NCBI GenBank assembly: GCA_052085365.1
Contig: JBQDFP010000015.1
Span: forward strand, 1 to 48,934
Source of the DNA: Canibacter sp052085365
GTDB lineage: Bacteria > Actinomycetota > Actinomycetes > Actinomycetales > Microbacteriaceae
Length of the DNA: 48,934 bases
Direction of reading: 5' to 3'
Shown here: in pieces, positions 17,211 through 25,437 of the stretch
Numbering within the stretch: position 1 is the first letter of the stretch
How the letters are laid out: each line of letters opens with the position of its first letter
Made by a program: the position numbers and the translations under genes
Notes under the pieces: model-generated
What the model was told of the DNA's origin: nothing
What the model saw: only the letters and a program-made list of their open reading frames with translations
Database searches by the model: none

Positions 17211-17872
17211 GCCGCTGTGTGGAATGCGTCGTCGAAATCGAGGGGACGTGGGCACAGTGCCCACTGTGTGGTGCCTGGGTTGAAGGCGAAGCCACGCAGA
17301 GCCCTCTGCCCGCGGTGCCGCTGAAATACTCCCGACGTCGCGTCTTGAAAATACTGTTTCTGAGTTCGATCGCGGTCATTTTGGTGTCGTTCGCCGTGCA
17401 GCTGTTCTTCACTCGGGGCGCCGCAGCAGTGGGCGCCGTCCGGTCAGTCTGGTTGGGAATTATGACCATGTGGCTGCTCGTGACCATGACGGTGCGTAAA
17501 CGACGCAATGTTGCGAAAAATACGGTGTATTTGGTCGTGCTGGTGGGCTTGATTTGCGTGTACTGGGACTACCTGACCGGGTGGCACGGCTGGTCAGTGA
17601 GTTACGCGGTCCCAATCGTGTGTGCGTCTGCGATTGTAGGGCTCCTGCTCACCGTTCGGCTGCTGCGCACCAAAGTAAGTGAACATATTGTTTACAGCGG
17701 TCTCACTGTTTTACTCGGGCTCGCGCCGATCGTTTTTCTAATTTTTGGATGGGTGGACGACGTGCTGCCGTCCTACATCTGCGGCGGTGTTGCAATCATC
17801 GGTCTTGCGCTTCTGCGCATTGCTCGAGGCGCAGAAGTGAGGCATGAGCTTGCCAAACGGTTACATCTGTAA
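17207..17872 (+). CDS. Zinc-ribbon membrane protein, DUF6320-like
   Basis: Membrane protein of 221 residues. Its N-terminus carries a zinc ribbon of two Cys-x2-Cys pairs (C4, C7, C18, C21), followed by about six hydrophobic segments from residue 45 on and a basic C-terminus. I believe this matches a domain of unknown function often encoded beside the acyltransferase and hydrolase found here. The ATGA overlap with the acyltransferase suggests a complex or a membrane anchor for it. Confidence 0.7.
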   Translation: MSRCVECVVEIEGTWAQCPLCGAWVEGEATQSPLPAVPLKYSRRRVLKILFLSSIAVILVSFAVQLFFTRGAAAVGAVRSVWLGIMTMWLLVTMTVRKRRNVAKNTVYLVVLVGLICVYWDYLTGWHGWSVSYAVPIVCASAIVGLLLTVRLLRTKVSEHIVYSGLTVLLGLAPIVFLIFGWVDDVLPSYICGGVAIIGLALLRIARGAEVRHELAKRLHL

Positions 17873-17892
17873 GCGAGCTAAGCTTCGACAGT

Positions 17893-17898
17893 TACAGT
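17893..17898 (+). promoter_or_regulatory. -10 box for leaderless dksA-like gene
   Basis: TACAGT ends six bases before the ATG at 17905, so the transcript probably begins at or near the start codon. Confidence 0.55.
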
Positions 17899-17904
17899 AC
17901 GTGT

Positions 17905-18252
17905 ATGAGTGGTGGATCAGACCTGCGCGCAGCAAGTATTGAAGAACGCCGTGCGAAACTGCGTGCGCAGCTTGAACAAGTTGAAGCGCAACTTGTTGAA
18001 CTCCGCGAGCTTCGCAAAAGTGAGAGCGCAGACGATGAACATGATCCGGAAGGGGTCTCCCTCTCGTCCGAATGGTCCCGCCTGGAAGGACTCAAACAGT
18101 CCCGGCTAGAAAACCTCGCATCGATTGACGAGGCTGCCGAACGATTTCAACGCGGCGAAGCCACCAATTGTGACGTGTGCGGCACGCCAATAGCGCCGGC
18201 ACGACTCGAAGCGTTGCCCGAAGCCACCACCTGTATTAACTGCGCCGACTAG
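17905..18252 (+). CDS. DksA/TraR-family C4 zinc-finger protein
   Basis: Protein of 115 residues with a long N-terminal coiled coil (about residues 10-80) and a C-terminal zinc finger with C89, C92, C110 and C113 (CDVCGTPI...CINC). The family binds the secondary channel of RNA polymerase and modulates transcription. Its own TAnnnT box six bases upstream of the ATG suggests a leaderless mRNA independent of the preceding operon. Converges with the lipid kinase gene, overlapping it by four bases. Confidence 0.85.
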   Translation: MSGGSDLRAASIEERRAKLRAQLEQVEAQLVELRELRKSESADDEHDPEGVSLSSEWSRLEGLKQSRLENLASIDEAAERFQRGEATNCDVCGTPIAPARLEALPEATTCINCAD

Positions 18253-19208
18253 TGGCCTTGGATGATTCGGAACACCCCGGGCAGGGCTACAACGTCAACC
18301 TGAACTTCGCTCCGCGTTGACGCAAGCACTTCTTCACCGTCCGCAAATACTGACACACCCTGAGGCACGGTCACAGAAACACGATCTGTGCGACGTGTCG
18401 TTAACGGGGTCAGCCACGCGTGCCGGCGCATGAACAGCAGCGGAAAGAGTAGAAATAACAGGGGACGAGCGACGGCGCGAACTGAGCTCACTTCGATCAA
18501 CCCGTTCGAAATTTGTGCGGCAGGAGCAAGGGGAATCCCGCCGCCAATAAATGGCCCGTTTTGGATGCACACCAGTGCGAGATCCTGCTCACTCGGCTGT
18601 TCATCGCCCTCGCTGATCGTAAAATTGAAGGGTAAGAACCTCCGCACTTCCTGAAGGAGTGCCAACAAATATCGCAGTGATGCTGGCACGAGACGCAGGG
18701 CGTTGGCGCGCCTGTTCACCGCGGCATCGAAACCGATATTGATCGAATTTGCGACCAAGAGGTTGCGAGTTTCACCCCGATCGTGCGTGAGTGTCACTGA
18801 GATTGCATCAACGCGTAGCGTTGGGCGCGATTGTTCGATCGCATCCAAGAGCACTTTGACGACATGCTTCGGATGTTTTCTCCGAATGCCTAACGCCCGC
18901 GCAAAATCATTGCCGCTTCCCGTCGGTATGAGCCCGAGCGGAACATCGTATGGAGCGATCAAGTTGATCGCACCGTTCAGGGCGCCGTCACCGCCAGCCA
19001 CCAGAACCGCATCAACTCCTTGACGTAACGCTTCACGTGCCATCTCCACCTGTTCGGCGCGCGACGACGCATTCGGGATGATCAGATCGAGCCGTGTGCT
19101 TGTATGCTTTGCGATTTCGAGTGCAGTGGCGACAATTGAGCGGCCGTTTCGGGCCGCAGGGTTCATGAGAATGAGCACACGCTTATTCGCCTCAGGTTCG
19201 AATCGCAT
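18249..19208 (-). CDS. Diacylglycerol/lipid kinase family protein
   Basis: Cytoplasmic, membrane-associated kinase of 319 residues. The nucleotide-binding motif GGDGALN (72-78) and the GSGNDFAR motif (97-104) are intact, with NIGFDA and the C-terminal ADGE beta-sheet segment. The family phosphorylates diacylglycerol, sphingoid bases or phosphatidylinositol mannoside precursors. A hydrophobic run near residue 250 (PLLFLLFPLLF) may help membrane contact. Confidence 0.87.
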   Translation of the reverse strand: MRFEPEANKRVLILMNPAARNGRSIVATALEIAKHTSTRLDLIIPNASSRAEQVEMAREALRQGVDAVLVAGGDGALNGAINLIAPYDVPLGLIPTGSGNDFARALGIRRKHPKHVVKVLLDAIEQSRPTLRVDAISVTLTHDRGETRNLLVANSINIGFDAAVNRRANALRLVPASLRYLLALLQEVRRFLPFNFTISEGDEQPSEQDLALVCIQNGPFIGGGIPLAPAAQISNGLIEVSSVRAVARPLLFLLFPLLFMRRHAWLTPLTTRRTDRVSVTVPQGVSVFADGEEVLASTRSEVQVDVVALPGVFRIIQGH

Positions 19209-19305
19209 CTGCTGGAACTTTCTGTAGACATTCTGATGGCTTTATTAAAGCGGACACCGGGGTGTTTTCAGTCCAGACCCGCAGGCGAATCCCACTACAA
19301 TCCGT

Positions 19306-19311
19306 TATTCT
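19306..19311 (+). promoter_or_regulatory. -10 box for leaderless DUF1801 gene
   Basis: TATTCT ends six bases before the ATG at 19318. Confidence 0.5.
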
Positions 19312-19317
19312 CTGCAC

Positions 19318-19686
19318 ATGCCTATGGACAAACGAGAAAACCCCGACGACTATTTTGCGCGCCTTGAACCGCATCAACAGGCACATTTGAACGAGCTGCG
19401 CCGCATCAGTCTTGCATTCTCCGACGAAGTCAACGAAGAACTTCGCTGGAATACTCCCGCCTACATCCACAACGGCAAGAGTCTGTGGATGCTGCAAGCC
19501 TTCAAAAATCACTGTTCGCTACGATTTTCACCAGAATTTTTCGAACTGTACCGTGCAGAGGTCAAAGATGCGGGCTACGACTCGGGCAGCGGTTTTATCA
19601 AAATCCCATATAACGCTGATATTCCTGAAGCACTGTGCCGCAAGCTGATTCGTGCGCGTATTGACGATTCAGACGCAGCCAGCTGA
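19318..19686 (+). CDS. DUF1801/YdhG-like protein
   Basis: Small soluble protein of 122 residues with the YdhG-like fold signature: EELRWNTPAY and the SLRFSPEFF and GSGFIKIPY segments. Such proteins resemble frataxin-like or iron-binding folds but no reaction is established. It is preceded by a TATTCT box six bases before its ATG and is probably leaderless. Confidence 0.75.
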   Translation: MPMDKRENPDDYFARLEPHQQAHLNELRRISLAFSDEVNEELRWNTPAYIHNGKSLWMLQAFKNHCSLRFSPEFFELYRAEVKDAGYDSGSGFIKIPYNADIPEALCRKLIRARIDDSDAAS

Positions 19687-19747
19687 TCCACCATCATTTT
19701 CATACGCCATCAACACCGATCAACTTTCGTAACGGAGCACATCACCT

Positions 19748-20338
19748 ATGCCAAACCCGTCCAAGCCGAAATCTGGAATGTTCAAGGCTGGAATCATCGT
19801 GACGATCGTGGGCGTCGCGATCTTGATTGCCGGGGTTTGGTACGGCGGAAGTCTCGCCAATCATGGCTTTGGCACGATCGGCGGTCAAGCCGAAGGGTAC
19901 GCAAAGTTTGACGAAGGATCAGGACAGGTTGAACTCGAGCAGGGCAAGTTCTTGCAGCTCTACAGCACGCCCACAACCTCGCCTTCAGTTGAATGCGAAG
20001 TGATCGACCCATCTGGTCAAAACATTGTTGAGGGGCCGAAGCAACGGAGCACCTTCACAACAGGAGGTGAGAGCTGGTCGTCATTCGCATCATTCCGCAC
20101 CGGAAGTGAAGGAATCTACGACGTGCAGTGCACCTCGGGTCCAGTGACTGTCGCACCGTCCGTGCCGGTCGCAGGTATCTTCATGGGAATCGGAGGAGTG
20201 CTGATCGCACTGCTTACTGGCGGGTTAGGCTTCCTCATCCTGCTTATCGGCGTGACCTTGTGGATCATCGGCGGTATCGTGCGTCGTAAACGTCGGCATG
20301 ATCTACAACGCCAGAGTGGGAACGGCTACCCCGCCTAA
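19748..20338 (+). CDS. Hypothetical two-TM membrane protein
   Basis: Membrane protein of 196 residues with a hydrophobic helix at about residues 12-33, an extracytoplasmic beta-rich domain of about 100 residues with one Cys pair (VECEV and VQCTS) that may form a disulphide, and a pair of closely spaced hydrophobic helices near 140-180, ending in a basic tail. Similar two-ended proteins are common in Actinobacteria without assigned function. GGAG lies ahead of the ATG. Confidence 0.65.
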   Translation: MPNPSKPKSGMFKAGIIVTIVGVAILIAGVWYGGSLANHGFGTIGGQAEGYAKFDEGSGQVELEQGKFLQLYSTPTTSPSVECEVIDPSGQNIVEGPKQRSTFTTGGESWSSFASFRTGSEGIYDVQCTSGPVTVAPSVPVAGIFMGIGGVLIALLTGGLGFLILLIGVTLWIIGGIVRRKRRHDLQRQSGNGYPA

Positions 20339-20351
20339 CCACGCGGCCACG

Positions 20352-20357
20352 TAGACT
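20352..20357 (+). promoter_or_regulatory. -10 box for leaderless glycosylase gene
   Basis: TAGACT ends eight bases before the ATG at 20366. Confidence 0.5.
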
Positions 20358-20365
20358 AGCCAGCG

Positions 20366-20971
20366 ATGATCGATTTTACGCGTGAGGCAGATATTGTCGG
20401 CCCGCAACTGATTGGCGCAACTTTTGTGCACGGAAACGTGGCGGTCGAATTAACCGAAGTTGAAGCATATTTGGGGCAACGCGACTCCGCCTCGCATGCC
20501 TTTCGAGGGCCGACGCCGCGCTGCCTTCCCATGTTTGGTGAACCACTGCACCTGTACGTTTACGCCAGTTACGGCATTCATCGCGCGGGAAACATCGTGT
20601 GCGGACCCGCAGGTATCGCAAGCGGTGTGCTGTTACGATCTGGACGAGTCGTTGCGGGCCATGAAGAAGTGCGTCGTCGTCGAGGAGACAAAACGACGGA
20701 AGCTGGTTTTGCTCGAGGGCCCGGAAACCTGGGACAGGCGCTCGGGTTCGACCTGCACTTGAATGGCGACGTGATTATTCCACGCGCTAACTGGGATGAG
20801 GTCGACCCTGAGTGCGCAGACTTTCAGCTGGTCATGCCAACCGGGCAACGCCCTCCGGTCGTGGCTGGACGACGAATCGGAATCTCGAAAAATATTGATG
20901 CACCGCTTCGCTTTTGGGTGCCGAATGATCCAACTGTGACGAGCCCAAAGCGCGCCCCACAATCAGTGTGA
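20366..20971 (+). CDS. DNA-3-methyladenine glycosylase, AAG/MPG family
   Basis: Base-excision repair enzyme of 201 residues that removes alkylated purines. The catalytic Glu is E31 in TEVEAYLG, and the lesion-binding region PMFGEPLHLYVYASYGIHRAGNIVC matches the family. Arg instead of the common Arg-Asn pair before the MFG segment is replaced by RCLP. Length is normal. Together with ogt 6 kb upstream it provides alkylation repair. Confidence 0.92.
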   Translation: MIDFTREADIVGPQLIGATFVHGNVAVELTEVEAYLGQRDSASHAFRGPTPRCLPMFGEPLHLYVYASYGIHRAGNIVCGPAGIASGVLLRSGRVVAGHEEVRRRRGDKTTEAGFARGPGNLGQALGFDLHLNGDVIIPRANWDEVDPECADFQLVMPTGQRPPVVAGRRIGISKNIDAPLRFWVPNDPTVTSPKRAPQSV

Positions 20972-21019
20972 ACCGAACGCGCGCGTGAGAAGACACACAT
21001 GCTACAACCGAGGTGAGCG

Positions 21020-21820
21020 ATGCAAACGTTTACGAAATCGAGCGATAACAACCAGGGTGAAGCCGCCGGACTGACCTGGCTAGCAGAAGCTGAAGCAACC
21101 GGGGGTGCCCGTGTGCCTCAGGTGATGCACGCGGATACGTCGCGGCTCGAAATTGAATATATTCACTCTGTGAAACCGAGTGTGAGCGGCGCTCGCAAGT
21201 TTGGTGAAGCGCTCGCACACACGCATGCGCTTGGAGCTCCCTGGTGGGGGAGCCCGCCAGCGCACTGGCAAGGACCGGCGCATGTGGGAAACTCCCGTAC
21301 ACCTCTTGTGCTGGTTGAAGCGGCAGCTCCAGACAGTTGGGGCGAGTTCTATGCGACCTGCCGTATTGAGCATTACGCTCGGCAATTGCGTGCACGCGGA
21401 GTCATTGGTACGAGTGAAGCGGCAGTGTTCGATGAACTGTGTCATCGCCTGCGCAACGGTGATTTCGAGCATCACCAGCCGGAACTCGTACGTGAAGCTG
21501 GAAAGAATGTCGCACGAGTTCACGGAGATTTGTGGGCAGGGAACGCTATTTATGACGGTGGCTCAACGGGTGCTGCACTCATCGACCCGATGGCTCACGG
21601 TGGGCATGCGGAAACCGATCTTGCTGCGCTCGCCGTGTTCGGGTTTCCGTACCTCGAAGAAATTTACCGTGGTTATGATGACGCGTCGCCATTAGCCGAG
21701 GGTTGGCAGCAGCGCATTCCTTTACACCAGCTGGGCATGATCATCATGCACGCACATTTATTCGAAGGTTCGTACACCGACCAAGCCGTTGCCATGGCGC
21801 AGCAATTTCTCCAGTCGTAG
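21020..21820 (+). CDS. Fructosamine kinase family protein
   Basis: Kinase-like protein of 266 residues that should phosphorylate fructosamines or ribulosamines so that glycated amines decompose. Catalytic HGD is 168-170 (VHGDLWAGN), with the metal-binding Asp in LIDPMAHGGHAETDLA at 189. The N-terminal lysine region (FTKSS and EAAGLTWL) is short but present. A GAGGTGAG ribosome binding site precedes the ATG. No frlB-type deglycase is nearby. Confidence 0.87.
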   Translation: MQTFTKSSDNNQGEAAGLTWLAEAEATGGARVPQVMHADTSRLEIEYIHSVKPSVSGARKFGEALAHTHALGAPWWGSPPAHWQGPAHVGNSRTPLVLVEAAAPDSWGEFYATCRIEHYARQLRARGVIGTSEAAVFDELCHRLRNGDFEHHQPELVREAGKNVARVHGDLWAGNAIYDGGSTGAALIDPMAHGGHAETDLAALAVFGFPYLEEIYRGYDDASPLAEGWQQRIPLHQLGMIIMHAHLFEGSYTDQAVAMAQQFLQS

Positions 21821-21846
21821 TGCAGGTATGTTGCGGTGGTGTGGCC

Positions 21847-22560
21847 CTAACGCTGGTCGAGTGCCTGAGCGAGCTTGAGCGCTGCGGCTTTGACCCGTTC
21901 GCCGTGCAAGGCAACCGTTTCTTTGGGCATACGAAAACTAGGGCCGGCAATACTGAGCACTGCGATAGTGGCTCCATTTTGAGTGACCACTGGGGCACCG
22001 ATCGTCGTTGAATCTGGGTCAGTGACTGCAGCTTTCACCAGGTACCCGGTCTCGGGGACGCCGGATTCAAATATTTCCCCTGCGACCGACCCGGACGACG
22101 AGACTGTGCGGCCTTCCCAGCCGTTGAACCCGACAAAACGGATTGGAAGTGAACTTTGTTCTTCTCTGAGAAAAGTACATGTACCAAATGCGGGCCCCGA
22201 AACCGCGAGGTAACTGGACTCTAACGTTTCTCGGGTGAGCTGTTGCATGATTTCGCCGGATAATGCGATCAACTCTTCTGCGCGGGGGAGCGCTGCCTCG
22301 ACTCGAGATTGCACGAACCGGAGCCCGATTGAATATTGGCCGTTTGAGAGTCGCACCACGTACCCCCAGTGTTCAAGCGCACGGAGCATCCGCATGGTTG
22401 TGCTTGCCGGTAGCCCACATTTCCTGGCGATGTTGCTTAATGGGAGCGGGCCGTTATCGACGACAATGGTGAGTACTTCGAGAGCTCGGTGCACCGTTTG
22501 TGGGCCGAGTGAAGCATCGACTTCAGTCGTTGCGGTGTCAGCGACCTGATGAGTCGACAT
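21847..22560 (-). CDS. IclR-family regulator of the lyase/importer locus
   Basis: Regulator of 237 residues with an N-terminal winged helix (about residues 24-80, PLSNIARKCGLPASTTMRML) and a C-terminal ligand-binding domain. It follows the MIO-less lyase gene by 78 bp in the same direction. AGGAAG precedes its ATG. IclR regulators commonly sense catabolic aromatic or imidazole-type acids, so thiourocanate or urocanate is a plausible effector (inference). Its likely sites are the palindromes at 24123-24199. Confidence 0.87.
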   Translation of the reverse strand: MSTHQVADTATTEVDASLGPQTVHRALEVLTIVVDNGPLPLSNIARKCGLPASTTMRMLRALEHWGYVVRLSNGQYSIGLRFVQSRVEAALPRAEELIALSGEIMQQLTRETLESSYLAVSGPAFGTCTFLREEQSSLPIRFVGFNGWEGRTVSSSGSVAGEIFESGVPETGYLVKAAVTDPDSTTIGAPVVTQNGATIAVLSIAGPSFRMPKETVALHGERVKAAALKLAQALDQR

Positions 22561-22638
22561 ACCACTTCCTATACTTTCTGCTTCGACGATACTGCGAAGA
22601 TATTCATATGTTCATACCTTGTTGAATACTCTCACGCA

Positions 22639-24093
22639 TTAGCGATGTTCTGCATATTTGGAGACGACCCGGATGAAGTCGGGAAGAAGACCTCGCGCGA
22701 TGTCGATATCCTCGCGCAGGTCACGGTCATCGAGACCTTTCGGTAACGCTTCAGTCAGGTCACAAAGCTCTGACAGCGCTACCACTGAGCTGGGGAAACT
22801 ATCGGTGCTGAGCCGCCATGCGCGCACGGCAACCACCAGTTCAGAAGCCAGCATGATTTCGAATGCTTCGACTGCCTGATTTAAATCGTTCAGCGCGCTC
22901 GACGCGAACGTGGCGTCTTCTTCCACACCGCACGATAAGACTGCGGAGTGAGTCGACACCGGTGTCGTGCTTGAGAAGATGTCGCCCAGCGCACTGGCGG
23001 CGACGTACTCGATAATCATTGTCCCGGATGCGCCGCCCTGATGCGGTGCTAAGAAGCGCGGCAGCTCTGAGGTGGCATCATCGTTCATGAATCTGATGCG
23101 TCCCAGCGTTTGAGGTGCGGTCTGGCCGAGTGCAATCGCAGTCGAATCGAGTTCATGTGCAAGCCAGTTTTCAAGAAAAGCGCCGTGATGGATCGCCACA
23201 CGAGGTTCTGAGAAAAAGCGTGGGTTTTCTTGAGCAAGATTTGCAAGCGTTTCAATAGCTTCTCGAAGCCGTGTGACGGCATTTGTGAGGACACTAAACG
23301 ACGGCAGGAAACCGCGAAACGAGAATGGATCTTGAATACGTACCGGAGTCCAGCTGGCATGGTCAATGATTGCTGAAAGGATGTGCGCGTTCTGCTGCGA
23401 GGTGGGGCTGCCGACGGCTTTCGCTGCCAGTGTGGAGAACGATTCGGGGTTTGCGCGAGAGGCGAGAGCAGACAGTGCAAAGACCCCGAGCGCCGCAATT
23501 GTCAAGTTTTCAAGTCGTGAGGCAGCCCGTGCGGAAGCCGCGATGGTGAGTGCGTTCGAACTCATGAACGGAAGTGCGCTATCAGAACTGATCGGAGCGA
23601 TCGGCGTGAAGCTGGTATTGCTCACCGGTCGCTCTCCGGTCAGTGCCAGAGCGGTTCCCGCAAGGGCGGGGAGGTCTGCTGTGCCGATTGAACCATAGTG
23701 TCGAATTTCGGGCAGTGCATTGAGATTGAGCATTTGTGTCAGACCATCAATGAGTGATCGGTCAATCCCAGAGCCCGGGTGGAGCAGTTGGTTGAGTCGA
23801 ACGGCGAGCATTCCACGGACGGTCTTGTCGTCTATCGGGTCTCCGGCGTCAACCGCATGGCTTCTCAAGAGATTCATGCCGTGCGTGACCGGGTCAGTTT
23901 TTGTGCTGGTGAGCCTGTTCGCGCCAACTCCCGTCGAACGTCCATACACATCCTGTTCTGCAGAGATAGCGTTCGCCACGGTGTGGAACTCTTCGATTTC
24001 AGTCACTGCCCCGGGGTCGGCGCTTACGGAATCACCTTCAGCTATTGCGGCAATTTCGTGCACAGTGAGCCTGGCAGGAAGCGTGTGATCCAT
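22639..24093 (-). CDS. HAL/PAL-family lyase lacking the MIO triad (ergothionase-like)
   Basis: Homologue of histidine ammonia-lyase, 484 residues. The family hallmark GSxGASGDLxPLA is replaced by GSIGTADLPALA (134-145), so the Ala-Ser-Gly that cyclises to the MIO electrophile is absent. Other family positions remain: Tyr50 in YGRSTGVGANR, N180, the QDPFSFR segment (254-260) and EED (391-393). MIO-less members include ergothionases, which eliminate trimethylamine from ergothioneine. The OpuC-type importer divergent from it and hut genes nearby support a histidine-betaine substrate. A different elimination or a non-enzymatic role cannot be excluded. Confidence 0.72.
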   Translation of the reverse strand: MDHTLPARLTVHEIAAIAEGDSVSADPGAVTEIEEFHTVANAISAEQDVYGRSTGVGANRLTSTKTDPVTHGMNLLRSHAVDAGDPIDDKTVRGMLAVRLNQLLHPGSGIDRSLIDGLTQMLNLNALPEIRHYGSIGTADLPALAGTALALTGERPVSNTSFTPIAPISSDSALPFMSSNALTIAASARAASRLENLTIAALGVFALSALASRANPESFSTLAAKAVGSPTSQQNAHILSAIIDHASWTPVRIQDPFSFRGFLPSFSVLTNAVTRLREAIETLANLAQENPRFFSEPRVAIHHGAFLENWLAHELDSTAIALGQTAPQTLGRIRFMNDDATSELPRFLAPHQGGASGTMIIEYVAASALGDIFSSTTPVSTHSAVLSCGVEEDATFASSALNDLNQAVEAFEIMLASELVVAVRAWRLSTDSFPSSVVALSELCDLTEALPKGLDDRDLREDIDIARGLLPDFIRVVSKYAEHR

Positions 24094-24122
24094 GCGTACC
24101 CTTTCTGACGGGAATCCTCATA

Positions 24123-24199
24123 AAAGCATTGCATGCTTTGAGTATTTTTATTACTCTATGAAAAGGATAGCTTTTATCCAGTGAAAATAGATACTATTT
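24123..24199. promoter_or_regulatory. Divergent control region with three palindromes
   Basis: Between the lyase and the importer lie three perfect inverted repeats: AAAGCAT-TGC-ATGCTTT (24123-24139), GGATA-N5-TATCC (24165-24179) and AAATAG-ATA-CTATTT (24185-24199). A plus-strand promoter TTGCAT (24129-24134), 17 bp, TACTCT (24152-24157) overlaps the first. The second lies at or just past the expected transcript start. This suits IclR control of both transcription units. Confidence 0.6.
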
Positions 24200-24259
24200 G
24201 TAGGAAATTTTTCCCAGACCGTTTCTCACTGAGGTGAGTATGCGCACTAGGAGACGAAG

Positions 24260-24355
24260 ATGTCACCGAATACCCCGAGAGCACTTGTGAATGATCAATT
24301 CGCAACGTTTATTGTGAGCTGTTTTGCGAGTTTCATCGAGGTGAGGAACGCATGA
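24260..24355 (+). CDS. Unannotated 31-aa peptide coupled to the importer ATPase
   Basis: An ATG at 24260 with AGGAG six bases upstream (24249-24253) opens a 31-codon frame whose TGA overlaps the ATPase ATG (ATGA). The peptide has a polar N-terminus (MSPNTPRALVNDQ) and a hydrophobic C-terminal half (FATFIVSCFASFIEV). Ribosome binding site and overlap together suggest real translation. It may be a leader peptide that couples translation into the importer, or a small membrane partner. Confidence 0.55.
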   Translation: MSPNTPRALVNDQFATFIVSCFASFIEVRNA

Positions 24356-25437
24356 TCGAATTCAAAAACATTGTCAAGGTCTATGACAATGGCACCACGG
24401 CAGTTGCGGACCTTTCGTTCACTGCACCCGAAGGGAAAATTACTGTCCTCGTCGGCCCGTCAGGCTGCGGAAAGACAACGTCCCTCCGTATGGTGAACCG
24501 TCTCATCGCACAGACTTCTGGGTCCATCCTCCTGGGTGAGGAAGACATCTCGAAAACAGATACGATTCGGATGCGTCGCAAAATTGGCTATGTGATTCAA
24601 AGCGGTGGGCTATTCCCACACCAGTCAATCCTCGACAATGTGTGCGCTGTGCCGTTCTTGAACAAAGCAGACAAGCAAGAGAGTCGAACGCGCGCACGTG
24701 ACCTTCTCGAACTCGTTGGTCTGGACCCCGCCTACGCGAACCGTTACCCGTGGCAGCTTTCTGGCGGTCAGCAACAGCGTGTCGGAGTAGCGCGCGCATT
24801 AGCAGCAGATCCGCCGTACATGCTGATGGACGAACCGTTCAGCGCAGTAGATCCGATTGTGCGTCACCAACTTCAAGAAGAGTTTCTGCGAATTCAGGGT
24901 GACCTCGCAAAAACCATCCTCATGGTCACCCATGATATTGATGAGGCGTTGAAGCTCGGAGATCAAATTGTGGTTCTCAAAGAAGGGGGAGTGCTTGCCC
25001 AGGTGGGTTCTCCAGCAGAGCTTCTTTCGAACCCAGCAGACCAGTTCGTTGCGGACTTCCTGGGGTCATCACGCGGGTACCACGCCTTAAGTTTCGAAAC
25101 CATTGACGACAAGAGTCTTGAACGCACCCCAAATGTGCAGGTGGGTGACACCGTCGACGTGCCTGACGGGACATGGATCGTCGTGCACGATCTAGCCGGT
25201 CGCCCGCTGGGGTGGGTTCAAACGACCCCTGACGGTCCCGACTATGACAACATCAAACCCGCCTCGGTCATCTCGGTCGCGCACGGAAACTACCGTCAGC
25301 TTCTTGACGCATCGCTCACCGGGCCGGCCGGTCGCGCGATTCTCGTTGACGGAGACGGTCAATACATTGGCACGATGAGTTCGAATCTCATTATTAATCA
25401 GGCAGTCGAGCGGCTCGAACTGGAGCGTGCGCGATGA
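24352..25437 (+). CDS. OpuC-type quaternary amine ABC importer, ATPase subunit
   Basis: ATP-binding subunit of 361 residues. Walker A GPSGCGKT is 35-42, LSGGQQQR about 136, Walker B MLMDEP with FSAVDP about 160, and the switch MVTHD. The C-terminal 110 residues form a CBS-domain region as in OpuAA/OpuCA/ProV osmolyte importers. GAGGTGAGGA precedes the ATG. First full gene of a four-gene import operon that overlaps the next gene by ATGA. The genomic context points to a trimethylated histidine derivative as the substrate. Confidence 0.9.
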   Translation: MIEFKNIVKVYDNGTTAVADLSFTAPEGKITVLVGPSGCGKTTSLRMVNRLIAQTSGSILLGEEDISKTDTIRMRRKIGYVIQSGGLFPHQSILDNVCAVPFLNKADKQESRTRARDLLELVGLDPAYANRYPWQLSGGQQQRVGVARALAADPPYMLMDEPFSAVDPIVRHQLQEEFLRIQGDLAKTILMVTHDIDEALKLGDQIVVLKEGGVLAQVGSPAELLSNPADQFVADFLGSSRGYHALSFETIDDKSLERTPNVQVGDTVDVPDGTWIVVHDLAGRPLGWVQTTPDGPDYDNIKPASVISVAHGNYRQLLDASLTGPAGRAILVDGDGQYIGTMSSNLIINQAVERLELERAR

